Shown here: positions 15,829 through 23,463 of the stretch, one piece after another
Layout: every line of letters starts with the position of its first letter
Position numbering within the stretch: position 1 is the first letter of the stretch
Assembly: GCA_937949965.1 (NCBI GenBank)
Contig: CALFBF010000006.1
Span: forward strand, 1-32,766
DNA length: 32,766 nt
Source: an uncultured Roseibacillus sp.
GTDB lineage: Bacteria > Verrucomicrobiota > Verrucomicrobiia > Verrucomicrobiales > Akkermansiaceae
Direction of reading: 5' to 3'
Made by a program: the position numbers and the translations under genes
Notes under the pieces: model-generated
What the model was told of the DNA's origin: nothing
Seen by the model: only the letters and a program-made list of their open reading frames with translations
Database searches by the model: none

Positions 15829-17001
15829 TCAAGGAAGAGGGTGACGTTCTAGGAGTTCAGCGAAATCGGGATATTCTTCGCTAATAAACTGGAAATTTTT
15901 CTTCAGGTGTAAGTTAGTCATCAAATGACGCCATTCATCATTGAGGATTTGATCATTAGGATCATTTTGAACAAGAGCTTCCATTTCGGCTAAAGAACTC
16001 ACAAAATCATCTATAGAATCAGATTCAATAACTTCTCCGTCTAAAATTTGATTATAAGAATCGTCGTAGATACTTCGAATTTCTTGTTTGTAAGCAATTT
16101 TATTTTCGGCTTCTTCAACTTGCTGGATAAAACTTTCATTCTTAAGAGAATTTTTCCAAATTTCATACTCTTCAGAATACAATCCACTATCAATCCAACC
16201 TTCTGCGATCGCAAGAATTTGATTTTCTCTCAAGTTGGAATCATCAATCTGTTCTGACCACAAAATCGCCGCGTGGGGATCATGAATCATAATACGTCCT
16301 GTAAGATTCTCAATAATAGTATTTTTTTGAGGACTTGCTTCTTTATTTTTAAGATGCTCTAAGGCTTCATTTAGATTATTAACACCCCAATTACTTAGTG
16401 CTGATTCATAAATTCGGTTGCGAGTTTTTTCATCGTTAATTCCCTCGATAAAAGCAAGCGCATCTCCCCCACTATCCTCAGCCATGTGAATCCCGATTCG
16501 AGTCATCGATAGCTCAGTGATTTCAGAAAAACGCTCATCATTCACAAATTCTAAATACTCTTCAGCTGAATTTTTATTCGCGTAATCCGTAATCGTAAGC
16601 AATTCTAAACCAACATTAATGAAGATATTTTTCTTTGATTCAAAGAGAACGTATAACTTATCAATCGCTTCAGTAGGCTTATAGCGTTCGCCAAAATGTT
16701 CGGTAAAAAGTAAAACAAAATCGTAAAAATACTCTTCGAGTAAATCACTATCTAGCTGAGCGAAAGCAAGCAAAGCCTTTTCCTCATCGGTATTCAACGC
16801 AATGGAAAGCCTTCGCAAAAGTTCATCCTTATTTTTCGCAGCAGACAAATTGATTGAGTAACTTTCCAAAAACGGCCTTGATTCAACGCTTTGAGCTATT
16901 TTTTTTGAATTTTTAATATTTTTTGTTTCGTCCTTCGACCTAGAAAAGAAAAATAGAATGACGATAATGAATCCTGAAATAAAAATTAATAATGCCTTCA
17001 T
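15829..17001 (-). CDS. Membrane-anchored helical-repeat protein of verrucomicrobial type, function unknown
   Basis: 390 aa from the ATG at 17001 (MKALLIFISGFIIVILFFF), chosen because it begins directly with an N-terminal membrane anchor; the longer frame to 17052 uses a non-ATG start. The rest is acidic and alpha-helical with loosely repeated units: GGDALAFIEGINDEKTRNRI ending in ALSNW, and DPHAAILWSEQIDDSNLREN ending in AIAEGW. The pattern A-x-x-W/F-x-x-x-I-x-D-x-x-x-R-x-x...W is common in repetitive hypothetical proteins of Verrucomicrobiota. No catalytic motif is seen; a scaffold or envelope role is the most that can be inferred. Base composition is clearly more AT-rich than the housekeeping genes around it, suggesting recent acquisition or relaxed selection. 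Confidence 0.75.
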   Translation of the reverse strand: MKALLIFISGFIIVILFFFSRSKDETKNIKNSKKIAQSVESRPFLESYSINLSAAKNKDELLRRLSIALNTDEEKALLAFAQLDSDLLEEYFYDFVLLFTEHFGERYKPTEAIDKLYVLFESKKNIFINVGLELLTITDYANKNSAEEYLEFVNDERFSEITELSMTRIGIHMAEDSGGDALAFIEGINDEKTRNRIYESALSNWGVNNLNEALEHLKNKEASPQKNTIIENLTGRIMIHDPHAAILWSEQIDDSNLRENQILAIAEGWIDSGLYSEEYEIWKNSLKNESFIQQVEEAENKIAYKQEIRSIYDDSYNQILDGEVIESDSIDDFVSSLAEMEALVQNDPNDQILNDEWRHLMTNLHLKKNFQFISEEYPDFAELLERHPLP

Positions 17002-17216
17002 AGATATAGTTTTTTGAGTACACAGAGAGCCTTTTTTGAGAGCACATGGCAAATTGGAGAAAAATCTCCTAGTGCACTTGACCGTAATGGCTTGAAATTC
17101 CTTTACGAATTTTTGTTATTTCCCTGATGGAATAACCGCTCTGAAATTTCTTCAGATAAATTTTGCGAATTAGAATAACTCAAAAAGTTATTGAACTCAT
17201 CCTGCCCTTTATCAAA

Positions 17217-17271
17217 AGGGGAAAAGATTAAATGCGAATTTCCCCACCTAGATTCTTTATTAGAATCTAGG
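17217..17271. repeat. Two adjacent inverted repeats between the AT-rich genes
   Basis: GGGGAAA ... TTTCCCC (arms 17217-17223 and about 17238-17244) is followed by a perfect 9-bp repeat CCTAGATTC-TTTATTA-GAATCTAGG (17247-17271). They lie 40-100 bases past the stop of the beta-helix gene (minus strand). Neither is followed by a clean U-run, so they may be 3' mRNA structures rather than classical terminators. Confidence 0.4.
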
Positions 17272-17312
17272 CAAGGAAACCAAAGATGAACTCATCTTGT
17301 TAATTCATAATG

Positions 17313-18560
17313 TTATTCACCATTTTGTGAACGTGGTCCAGGACTTTCAACTGTTACATCTGCAGTAGCAACGCCACGATTCCGGCGCACAACACAGTCT
17401 CGGCAGCCCCGTCGGAAACGTGATCCCCGAGCAGCCAAGAGATTAATCTTGTCTTCTCCTCTAGGATTAGTACCGGTAAGATCATTATCTTCCACAATGA
17501 TATTTTCGCACTCTATTAACTCAATCGCTGCCTGGCTTGTATTCGTAAATACGTTGTCACGCAAAACACAATCTCGTGTACCGTTGAAGTGGGCATCTTG
17601 AACATTTGCTGCACGTGTTATCCGAGTGTCTCGACCATTACGCAAAACAAAAACAGTAGAATCACCTACTCCAAAACGTATTCCATTACGGCCCGACAAG
17701 GTATTGTCAACGCAAGTTAAATTACGACAACGATATTCGGTGTGGATGGCATCGCGGCCAGCAACAGCGGTATTATTATCAAAGATCAAATTAGAAATGT
17801 AGGTTACAGAAAGAGGATTAGCGCTCGTTCCCACCATAGAGTTACCAATAAGAAGGGTGTCACTAAAATTGGTTATACGGCTCTCCGCATCATTAGCGCA
17901 ATCAATACTGACTAGATTGTCTCGGATATCGCGGAATTGACAATTTCTAACCTCTCCACGAGCCATCGTGCCGACAAATCCAGGTCCAGTATTTGTTTTG
18001 CGATTAATAAAGTTAATACCTTGCCTCGATCCGATAAAAATACAGTCGGTCGCAATCAACCCTGAGAAGGCGTAACCATTATGATGGCCTACCCCGGTAT
18101 CTGTATACCGGTCCACGGTAACATTTGTTAAGCGCAATCCCCGGCAACCATCTCCCTCGTTTCCAAAGCGGATTGCTCGGATCAGATTCCCGATATTACG
18201 ACTAGTGCTATTATTACTACCACGAAGCCGCATGTTCTGAAAACGCACGTTCCGCGCAGAAATTAAGAATAATCCATTGGGTCGGCTTAGACGAGAACCG
18301 GAGTAGGAAATGATGGTATCTCCTCTTCCTGCTCCATTAAACGTAAGTGGTTTATTAACTGTTATTTGGGAGTTTAATTCAAAATTCCCACTCGCGATTG
18401 TTATTGTATCGCCTGAACTCGCATTATTAATTGCTCGATTGAGATTATTAGTAAATCGTTGTGCGGTTGAGCCTCTAATTGCTTGTGCTGAAAGTGATAA
18501 TATAGAGCAAAAAGTAAGCAATATAATTATCTTTATTTCTTTGGGTTTATTTACGATCAT
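17313..18560 (-). CDS. Secreted right-handed beta-helix protein (pectate-lyase-like fold)
   Basis: 415 aa. A signal peptide (IIILLTFCSILSLSAQA, cleaved near residue 27) shows export. The mature protein opens with the usual parallel-beta-helix entry, LNRAINNASSGDTITIASGN, then FELNSQITVNKPLTFNGAGR, and continues as a ladder of short Asn/Cys-rich rungs such as LTNVTVDRYTDTGV, VRNCQFRDIRDNLVSIDC, LTCVDNTLSGRNGIRFG and ENIIVEDNDLTGTN. This is the PbH1 repeat architecture shared by pectate lyases, alginate epimerases and many surface adhesins. I see no diagnostic catalytic triad, so a polysaccharide lyase or epimerase, or a non-enzymatic surface protein, are all possible. It is AT-rich compared with the core genes and lies behind its own long gap. 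Confidence 0.85.
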   Translation of the reverse strand: MIVNKPKEIKIIILLTFCSILSLSAQAIRGSTAQRFTNNLNRAINNASSGDTITIASGNFELNSQITVNKPLTFNGAGRGDTIISYSGSRLSRPNGLFLISARNVRFQNMRLRGSNNSTSRNIGNLIRAIRFGNEGDGCRGLRLTNVTVDRYTDTGVGHHNGYAFSGLIATDCIFIGSRQGINFINRKTNTGPGFVGTMARGEVRNCQFRDIRDNLVSIDCANDAESRITNFSDTLLIGNSMVGTSANPLSVTYISNLIFDNNTAVAGRDAIHTEYRCRNLTCVDNTLSGRNGIRFGVGDSTVFVLRNGRDTRITRAANVQDAHFNGTRDCVLRDNVFTNTSQAAIELIECENIIVEDNDLTGTNPRGEDKINLLAARGSRFRRGCRDCVVRRNRGVATADVTVESPGPRSQNGE

Positions 18561-19290
18561 TTTTTGGGTTTTTATGATTTATTTTTGGGTCCATGTTAAA
18601 CTGTTCCAAACGAAACAGAATTCATGCTTCTCGAAGAATTCATGTTCGAAAAAAAACGTCAATAGCAATTCACCTTACTGAAGATTAAGGTTAAATATTT
18701 GGGAGATACCCGCATCTTTCTCTGAAATATGCAAAATTTTCGCCTCAAAAACACTTAATATATGGCGTGGAAACCTCTTCAAATATCACTTTGGGTATTT
18801 TATCTTCCCAAGTTCTTGCTGTAGACGCGTGTTCGAAAACCAGTTTTAATGATGCACATAAACACGGTCTTTGCCTCCGGCCCTCGAAGGTGAACCTAGT
18901 GATAAATTGATACTATTCGCCAAATTTATAACATAACTCGCGGTCAGCCCTCTCTTTCATCCAACTCAGTCAATTATTCATCGACCTTGTCATTGCGCTT
19001 CTATTCGCTTCTCTCTGGAGTGCCGTGCGGGCTTTCGGATCTGACTGAAGTATGATTTTACGGTGGAGTGGGCCGAAGCCATGAGCTCCGTCTTTGTGAG
19101 ACAATGCGAGAAGACATTCTTAAGGGCTCGGCTCTCTTCGAGATGGATTTTGCACGAGTGAGGTCTCGAGTTCTGTTTTCTCGTCTCCGTGGGATTCAGA
19201 TGAAGGCCAAAGGAGGGACTTTGTGAAAAATTTCACAAAGTCCTTGCGAGTGGGGCTGTCTTGCGGCCTTATTTCCTTGTCAAATTAGGC
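18561..19290. other. 730 bp gap between divergent beta-helix and nuoD genes
   Basis: No convincing gene. The left third is very AT-rich with short direct repeats (AGAATTCATG twice near 18620-18645, and two ACCCAAAAA runs just before the beta-helix start on the minus strand). The right half is GC-richer and contains a 40-codon open frame (19104-19226) that I do not accept. The 19216-19243 palindrome lies at its end. Confidence 0.5.
19216..19243. promoter_or_regulatory. Perfect 28-bp palindrome containing a CRP/FNR-type TGTGA-N6-TCACA site
   Basis: Arms GGACTTTGTGAAA and TTTCACAAAGTCC (13 bp, no mismatch) flank a 2-base AA centre. Inside it, TGTGA (19222-19226) and TCACA (19233-19237) are separated by six bases, the exact half-sites and spacing bound by E. 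coli CRP. It ends 47 bases before the nuoD ATG, so it is well placed to control the nuoDEF genes. The regulator is not in the window. Confidence 0.6.
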
Positions 19291-20553
19291 ATGAGCAATT
19301 CTGCGACCACCACCTACGAGGCCCCCGATGCAGCGGCCCGCACTGCGACCGCAATTGAAGATTATCAAGCTGAGACGAAAGATCTCCTCGGCGAAAAGAT
19401 GGTTCTCAATATGGGTCCCTCCCATCCAGCAACTCACGGAGTGCTGCGGCTGCTTCTCGAACTCGATGGCGAGATCATCACCAAATCGGATCCCGACGTG
19501 GGCTTCCTGCACCGTGGTGATGAGAAGATTGCGGAGAACATGCACTACAACCAGTTCGTCCCCTACACCGATCGGCTCGATTACCTTGCTCCCTTGGCCA
19601 ACAATGTGGCCTACGCTTGTGCGGTCGAGAAGTTGATGGGCTGGGAGCTGCCACCACGTGGCCAAGCCTTACGAGTGCTCTGTTGCGAGTTGGCTCGGAT
19701 CTCAGCCCACCTGCTCGGAGTGGGCGTCTGTGCGATGGATGTGGGAGCGATGACGGTCTTCCTCTACACCTTCACCGAGCGTGAAAAAATCTACAATCTC
19801 TGTGAGCAGCTCACGGGGGCACGCTTCACGACCTCCTACACCCGAGTGGGTGGCCAGTTGCGTGATATGCCGGAGGGATTTGAGGAGCAACTGCTCAAGA
19901 ATCTCGATGAATTCGAGGAAGCGATTGAGGAAGTCTCCAAGCTCCTTGATAGGAACACTATCTTCATCAACCGTATGGCTGACGTGGGGGTGATTTCAAA
20001 GGAGGATGCCATTACCTACGGCATCACCGGCCCCAATCTTCGGGGTTCGGGTGTTCCGCGTGACCTACGGAAGGATAATCCTTACCTCGGTTACGAAAAA
20101 TACGATTTCGATGTCCCCATTGCGGACGAAGGCGATTGCTACGCCCGCTACCAAGTCCGCATGGAAGAGATGAAGCAGTCGATCCGCATCATCCGTCAAG
20201 TGCTCGATACCATGCCGGATGGTCCTATCAACCTCGTTGATCCAAAGGGAATTCTTCCCCAGAAGGATCGCGTGTTGATGAGCATGGAGGAACTGATCCA
20301 TCACTTCATCGTCTCGACGCAAGGGCTGGATGCCCCCGCTGGCGAGGTTTACTTCGGAGCCGAAAATCCGAAGGGCGAACTGGGCTTTTACATCTGCTCG
20401 AAAGGCGGAGGAGTCCCCTATCGCCTCAAGATTCGTAGCCCGTCCTTCATCAACCTTTCCCTGCTCGACGAACTTTTGCCCGGCCACATGGTTTCGGATA
20501 TTCCTGCCATTCTCGGGTCTCTCGACTTCGTGATGGGCGAATGTGACCGTTAA
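19291..20553 (+). CDS. nuoD: NADH-quinone oxidoreductase subunit D
   Basis: 420 aa from the ATG at 19291 (MSNSATTTYEAP); a TTG at 19261 in frame adds ten unlikely residues. NuoD is the 49-kDa-type subunit of complex I that, with NuoB and NuoC, forms the quinone reduction site at the membrane interface. The family signature is clear: MVLNMGPSHPATHGVLRLLL, GFLHRGDEKIAENMHYNQ, YTDRLDYLAPLANN, ELARISAHLLGVG, TGARFTTSYTRVGGQLRDMP, and the C-terminal DIPAILGSLDFVMGECDR. It is a stand-alone D subunit, not a NuoCD fusion. It leads a nuoD-nuoE-nuoF set; nuoA, B and C are not upstream, where a 730 bp non-coding gap lies instead. The palindrome at 19216-19243 probably regulates it. Confidence 0.98.
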   Translation: MSNSATTTYEAPDAAARTATAIEDYQAETKDLLGEKMVLNMGPSHPATHGVLRLLLELDGEIITKSDPDVGFLHRGDEKIAENMHYNQFVPYTDRLDYLAPLANNVAYACAVEKLMGWELPPRGQALRVLCCELARISAHLLGVGVCAMDVGAMTVFLYTFTEREKIYNLCEQLTGARFTTSYTRVGGQLRDMPEGFEEQLLKNLDEFEEAIEEVSKLLDRNTIFINRMADVGVISKEDAITYGITGPNLRGSGVPRDLRKDNPYLGYEKYDFDVPIADEGDCYARYQVRMEEMKQSIRIIRQVLDTMPDGPINLVDPKGILPQKDRVLMSMEELIHHFIVSTQGLDAPAGEVYFGAENPKGELGFYICSKGGGVPYRLKIRSPSFINLSLLDELLPGHMVSDIPAILGSLDFVMGECDR

Positions 20554-20664
20554 TCAAATCGCGAGTCTTTCCTCCTCAGCCAAAATACCTGCACCTCATC
20601 CCTGCCATTGCTTCTGGATAAATCCGAATAGCGACTCTTTCCCTTCCCAATCTATCCCGCCGCC

Positions 20665-21237
20665 ATGTCCCAAAACATTCTCGAAAAAAACATCGCCTCG
20701 CCGGAGACCCCGGGCAGTAAGCACTTCCCTCCCTTTGCGGCTGACGAAGAGCTGAACAAACAGGCAAGCGCAGCGATCAGTCACTATCCTGAGGACCAGA
20801 AGCGCTCGGCTGTCTTGCCACTGCTCCACCTCGTGCAGCACCGCTTCGGCTACATCTCGGCTCCGGCGATCGATTGGGTGGCCGAACAGCTCAGTATCGA
20901 GCCCATCAAGGTCGTCGAGGTGGTGACCTTCTATCCCGGTTTGCGCCAATCCGCGCCGGGCAAGTTTCACATCCGCGTCTGCCGCACTCTCTCCTGTGCG
21001 ATGGCGGGTTCTTATGAACTGATGGAAAAGCTCTGTGAAGCGACGGGTATTGACCGTAGTAAAGCAGACGCTCATTCCGCACCGATCACAGTCTCTCCCT
21101 GTGGCAATTATTCGGTCGAATTCGCGGAATGCCTGGCCTCTTGCGGCACTGGCCCCGTCTGCCTCGTCAACGATGACTTCCACGAAGCCGTTTCGCCAGA
21201 AAAGGCAAAAGAACTGCTCTCTGGTTACCAAGCTTAA
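20665..21237 (+). CDS. nuoE: NADH-quinone oxidoreductase subunit E
   Basis: 190 aa thioredoxin-like subunit carrying the N1a [2Fe-2S] cluster of the NADH dehydrogenase module. The four cluster cysteines are visible: Cys106 and Cys111 (CRTLSC) and Cys156 and Cys160 (CLASC). The N-terminal helical part ISHYPEDQKRSAVLPLLHLV and WVAEQLSIEPIKVVEVVTFY is typical. An N-terminal extension of about 30 residues precedes it. The gene starts 111 bases after nuoD and ends 39 bases before nuoF, consistent with a single transcript. The start codon (CCGCCGCC-ATG) has no Shine-Dalgarno sequence, so translation may rely on an unstructured leader. Confidence 0.97.
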   Translation: MSQNILEKNIASPETPGSKHFPPFAADEELNKQASAAISHYPEDQKRSAVLPLLHLVQHRFGYISAPAIDWVAEQLSIEPIKVVEVVTFYPGLRQSAPGKFHIRVCRTLSCAMAGSYELMEKLCEATGIDRSKADAHSAPITVSPCGNYSVEFAECLASCGTGPVCLVNDDFHEAVSPEKAKELLSGYQA

Positions 21238-21276
21238 TCTCCGTTCCCTGACGCCTCTTTTAATTCACTTTTCACC

Positions 21277-22671
21277 ATGTCCGTCACCTACAAATCTGGC
21301 AAAGAACCCCTCGCCCAAGAGCATCGTCTGATCTTCCGCAATATTGACCGCGAAGACTGGAATCCCTCCATGGAACGAGCCTTGCAAGAAGGCTACTACG
21401 AGCAGGCCAAGAAGGCGCTCGCAATGGAGCCCAAAGCGGTGACCGATGAGGTGAAAGCCTCCGGCCTACGCGGTCGTGGTGGCGCTGGTTTCCCAACGGG
21501 AGTGAAGTGGGGATTCATCCCACCGAACAACACCAAGCCCGTTTACCTCATCTGTAATGGTGACGAGTCCGAGCCGGGCACCTTCAAGGACCGCTACATC
21601 GTTCACCAAGATCCCCATCAGCTCATCGAGGGCATGATCATTGCCTGCTACGCAGTGGGAGCACATGTTGCTTATATTTATTTGCGCGAAGAATTCCCCG
21701 AAGCCGCTCAGATCGTCGAAAAAGCTCTCCAGGAAGCACGCGACAAGGGCTTCCTTGGAAAAGGAATTTTTGGAACGGGCTTTGACCTCGAGATCTACGT
21801 CCATCGTGGAGCGGGAGCCTACATCTGTGGTGAGGAAACGGGTCTCATCGAATCTCTCGAGGGCAAGCGCCCTTACCCACGGATTAAGCCACCTTACTTC
21901 CCGGCCGCGATGGGGCTCTATCTCTGCCCCACGATCGTGAACAACGTGGAGTCTCTCTGCCACGTGAAGCACATTCTCGAAATGGGTGGCGAAGAATACG
22001 CCAAGCTCGGTGTCCCTCGGAATACCGGCACCCGTATCCTCTGTGTCTCTGGCGATGTCAAAAAGCCTGGTTACTTCGAAGTGCAGGTGGGCAAGGTCAC
22101 CATGCGGGAGCTTCTCTACGACATGTGCGGAGGTCCCAAGGACGGGCGCGAGTTCAAGGCTGTCATCCCCGGGGGCTCTTCTTCTAAGATTCTTCGCTGC
22201 GACGAAACCTTCAAGATCGGTAAAGGCGACGACGCCAAGGACCTCGACTTTTGGGACATCCCGATGGACTTCGACACCTTGGCCGCTTGTGGCTCGATGG
22301 CCGGGTCTGGCGGAGTCATCGTGATGGATGATTCCCGCAAAATCTCTTGGGTGCTGAACAACATCAACCACTTCTATGCCCACGAGAGCTGTGGCCAATG
22401 CACGCCTTGCCGCGAAGGGAATGGCTGGATGAAGAAGGTCTCCGACCGCATCGCCTCTGGGCAAGCACGACCAGAGGACATCGATACCCTCGAGTCCATC
22501 GCCTACCAAATCGACGGCCGCACTATCTGCGCCTTTGGAGAAGCCTCGGCTTGGCCAGTGGAAGCGATCATCGCTAAGTATCGTGATGAACTGATTGCGG
22601 AGACCAACCCCGATAACGTGGTGAAATCCTCCGAGCAAAAGGAACGCGAGAAGTTCTTGGAATCAGTTTAA
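21277..22671 (+). CDS. nuoF: NADH-quinone oxidoreductase subunit F (NADH/FMN-binding)
   Basis: 464 aa. This subunit binds NADH, FMN and the N3 [4Fe-4S] cluster and is the electron entry point of complex I. The NADH-binding glycine-rich loop GLRGRGGAGFPTGVKWGF lies at 63-80, the FMN segment CNGDESEPGTFKDR at about 93-106, and GAGAYICGEETGLIESLEGK follows. The cluster motif SCGQCTPCREG gives Cys372, Cys375 and Cys378, with Cys418 (TICAFGEA) as fourth ligand. All key residues are present. It starts 39 bases after nuoE without a visible ribosome binding site (TTTTCACC-ATG). NuoG, which usually follows NuoF, is absent: a palindromic repeat element begins about 10 bases after the stop codon. Confidence 0.98.
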   Translation: MSVTYKSGKEPLAQEHRLIFRNIDREDWNPSMERALQEGYYEQAKKALAMEPKAVTDEVKASGLRGRGGAGFPTGVKWGFIPPNNTKPVYLICNGDESEPGTFKDRYIVHQDPHQLIEGMIIACYAVGAHVAYIYLREEFPEAAQIVEKALQEARDKGFLGKGIFGTGFDLEIYVHRGAGAYICGEETGLIESLEGKRPYPRIKPPYFPAAMGLYLCPTIVNNVESLCHVKHILEMGGEEYAKLGVPRNTGTRILCVSGDVKKPGYFEVQVGKVTMRELLYDMCGGPKDGREFKAVIPGGSSSKILRCDETFKIGKGDDAKDLDFWDIPMDFDTLAACGSMAGSGGVIVMDDSRKISWVLNNINHFYAHESCGQCTPCREGNGWMKKVSDRIASGQARPEDIDTLESIAYQIDGRTICAFGEASAWPVEAIIAKYRDELIAETNPDNVVKSSEQKEREKFLESV

Positions 22672-22680
22672 GGCGAGAGC

Positions 22681-22913
22681 TTCGATACCAGCATAGCCCA
22701 AGCGCAGCGTAGGGCTATGACCCTATCAGTAGAAATCTGAAGGTCTGAAAGGCCGCTGGATGCCTCTCCAAAAATACGGCATCAGAAGAGAAACGAGCAT
22801 TCATGATGTCTGGAGCCAAGAGCATCTAACGGTCTTTCAGACCTCTTGCTTGACGCATTATTAGTGCAATAGCCCTGCGGGCTATTCTGGTATCAATTCG
22901 CTCCTTCGGAGCT
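22681..22913. repeat. Palindromic MITE/REP-like element, copy 1 (5' end shortened)
   Basis: A 233-bp non-coding unit found again at 23052-23285 in the same orientation, with about eight substitutions and one indel (about 96% identity). Its ends are inverted repeats: GATACCAGCATAGCCC at the left and GGGCTATTCTGGTATC at the right (15 of 16 pair). Inside, AGGTCTGAAAG pairs with CTTTCAGACCT, and small hairpins CATAGCCC/GGGCTATG and AATAGCCC-TGC-GGGCTATT sit near each end. It starts about 10 bases after the nuoF stop. It could act at the RNA level as a 3' stabiliser or terminator for nuoDEF. Confidence 0.85.
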
Positions 22914-23035
22914 GTTCTACCTCATCTGTCCTGAGTTGAACTGTTGATTACCGAAGGAATACCCATCGTAGTCATACAGCGTCTGAACTGAATAACTAAA
23001 ATGAGATTTCGATGAAGAACACAGGTTCGTTCGGT
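22914..23035. other. Unique spacer between the two repeat copies
   Basis: 122 bases not shared with either repeat and without a credible gene. Confidence 0.5.
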
Positions 23036-23285
23036 AGCTCCGTAGGAGCGATTCGATACCAGCATAGTCCGAAGCGCAGCGCAGGGCTATGATCCTATCA
23101 GTAGAAATCTGAAGGTCTGAAAGGCCGCTGGATGCCTCTCCAAAAATACAGCATCAGAAGAGAAACGAGCATTCATGATGTCTGGAGCCAAGAGCATCTA
23201 ACGATCTTTCAGACCTCTTGGTTGACGCGTTATTAGTGCAATAACCCTGCGGGCTATTCTGGTATCAATTCGCTCCTTCGGAGCT
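23036..23285. repeat. Palindromic MITE/REP-like element, copy 2 (complete)
   Basis: This copy keeps both ends. The left terminus AGCTCCGTAGGAGCGATTCG continues into GATACCAGCATAGTCC; the right terminus, read in reverse complement, is AGCTCCGAAGGAGCGAATTG then GATACCAGAATAGCCC. That gives terminal inverted repeats of about 35 bp with five mismatches. Each terminus also folds on itself (GCTCC-GTA-GGAGC and GCTCC-TTC-GGAGC). It has no open frame of note, so it must depend on a transposase encoded elsewhere or spread by another route. No obvious target-site duplication is seen at its borders. Confidence 0.85.
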
Positions 23286-23399
23286 AATGTGTGCTCATTC
23301 GTCTAAGGCTGAATTATTGACCTCATCAGCATTTTACCCACGAAATCATAAGAATCTGAGGCCACCGTAGACAAGACACCTTCGCTAGAGACAAGTTCC

Positions 23400-23417
23400 A
23401 GAAAATGACCATTTTCT
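23400..23417. promoter_or_regulatory. Perfect 8-bp inverted repeat upstream of the 23464 gene
   Basis: AGAAAATG-AC-CATTTTCT, 46 bases before the start codon. The geometry suits a dimeric repressor or activator; no regulator gene is adjacent. Confidence 0.35.
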
Positions 23418-23463
23418 CGACAGCTTCATCAAAACTTCATCTGGTGAACTTAGAAAATAGGCA

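Noticed and set aside
19104-19226. 40-codon frame (MREDILKGSALFEMDFARVR) upstream of nuoD
   Set aside because: Short, no ribosome binding site, and its stop lies inside the 19216-19243 palindrome, which is better explained as a regulatory site.
21466-22638. 390-codon minus-strand frame opposite nuoF
   Set aside because: It is the antisense shadow of a highly conserved gene; GC-rich third positions open such frames by chance.
22681-23285. Two direct repeats with short internal palindromes, considered as a CRISPR array or IS element
   Set aside because: Only two 240-bp units, no short regular spacers, and no transposase; fits a MITE/REP-like element instead.
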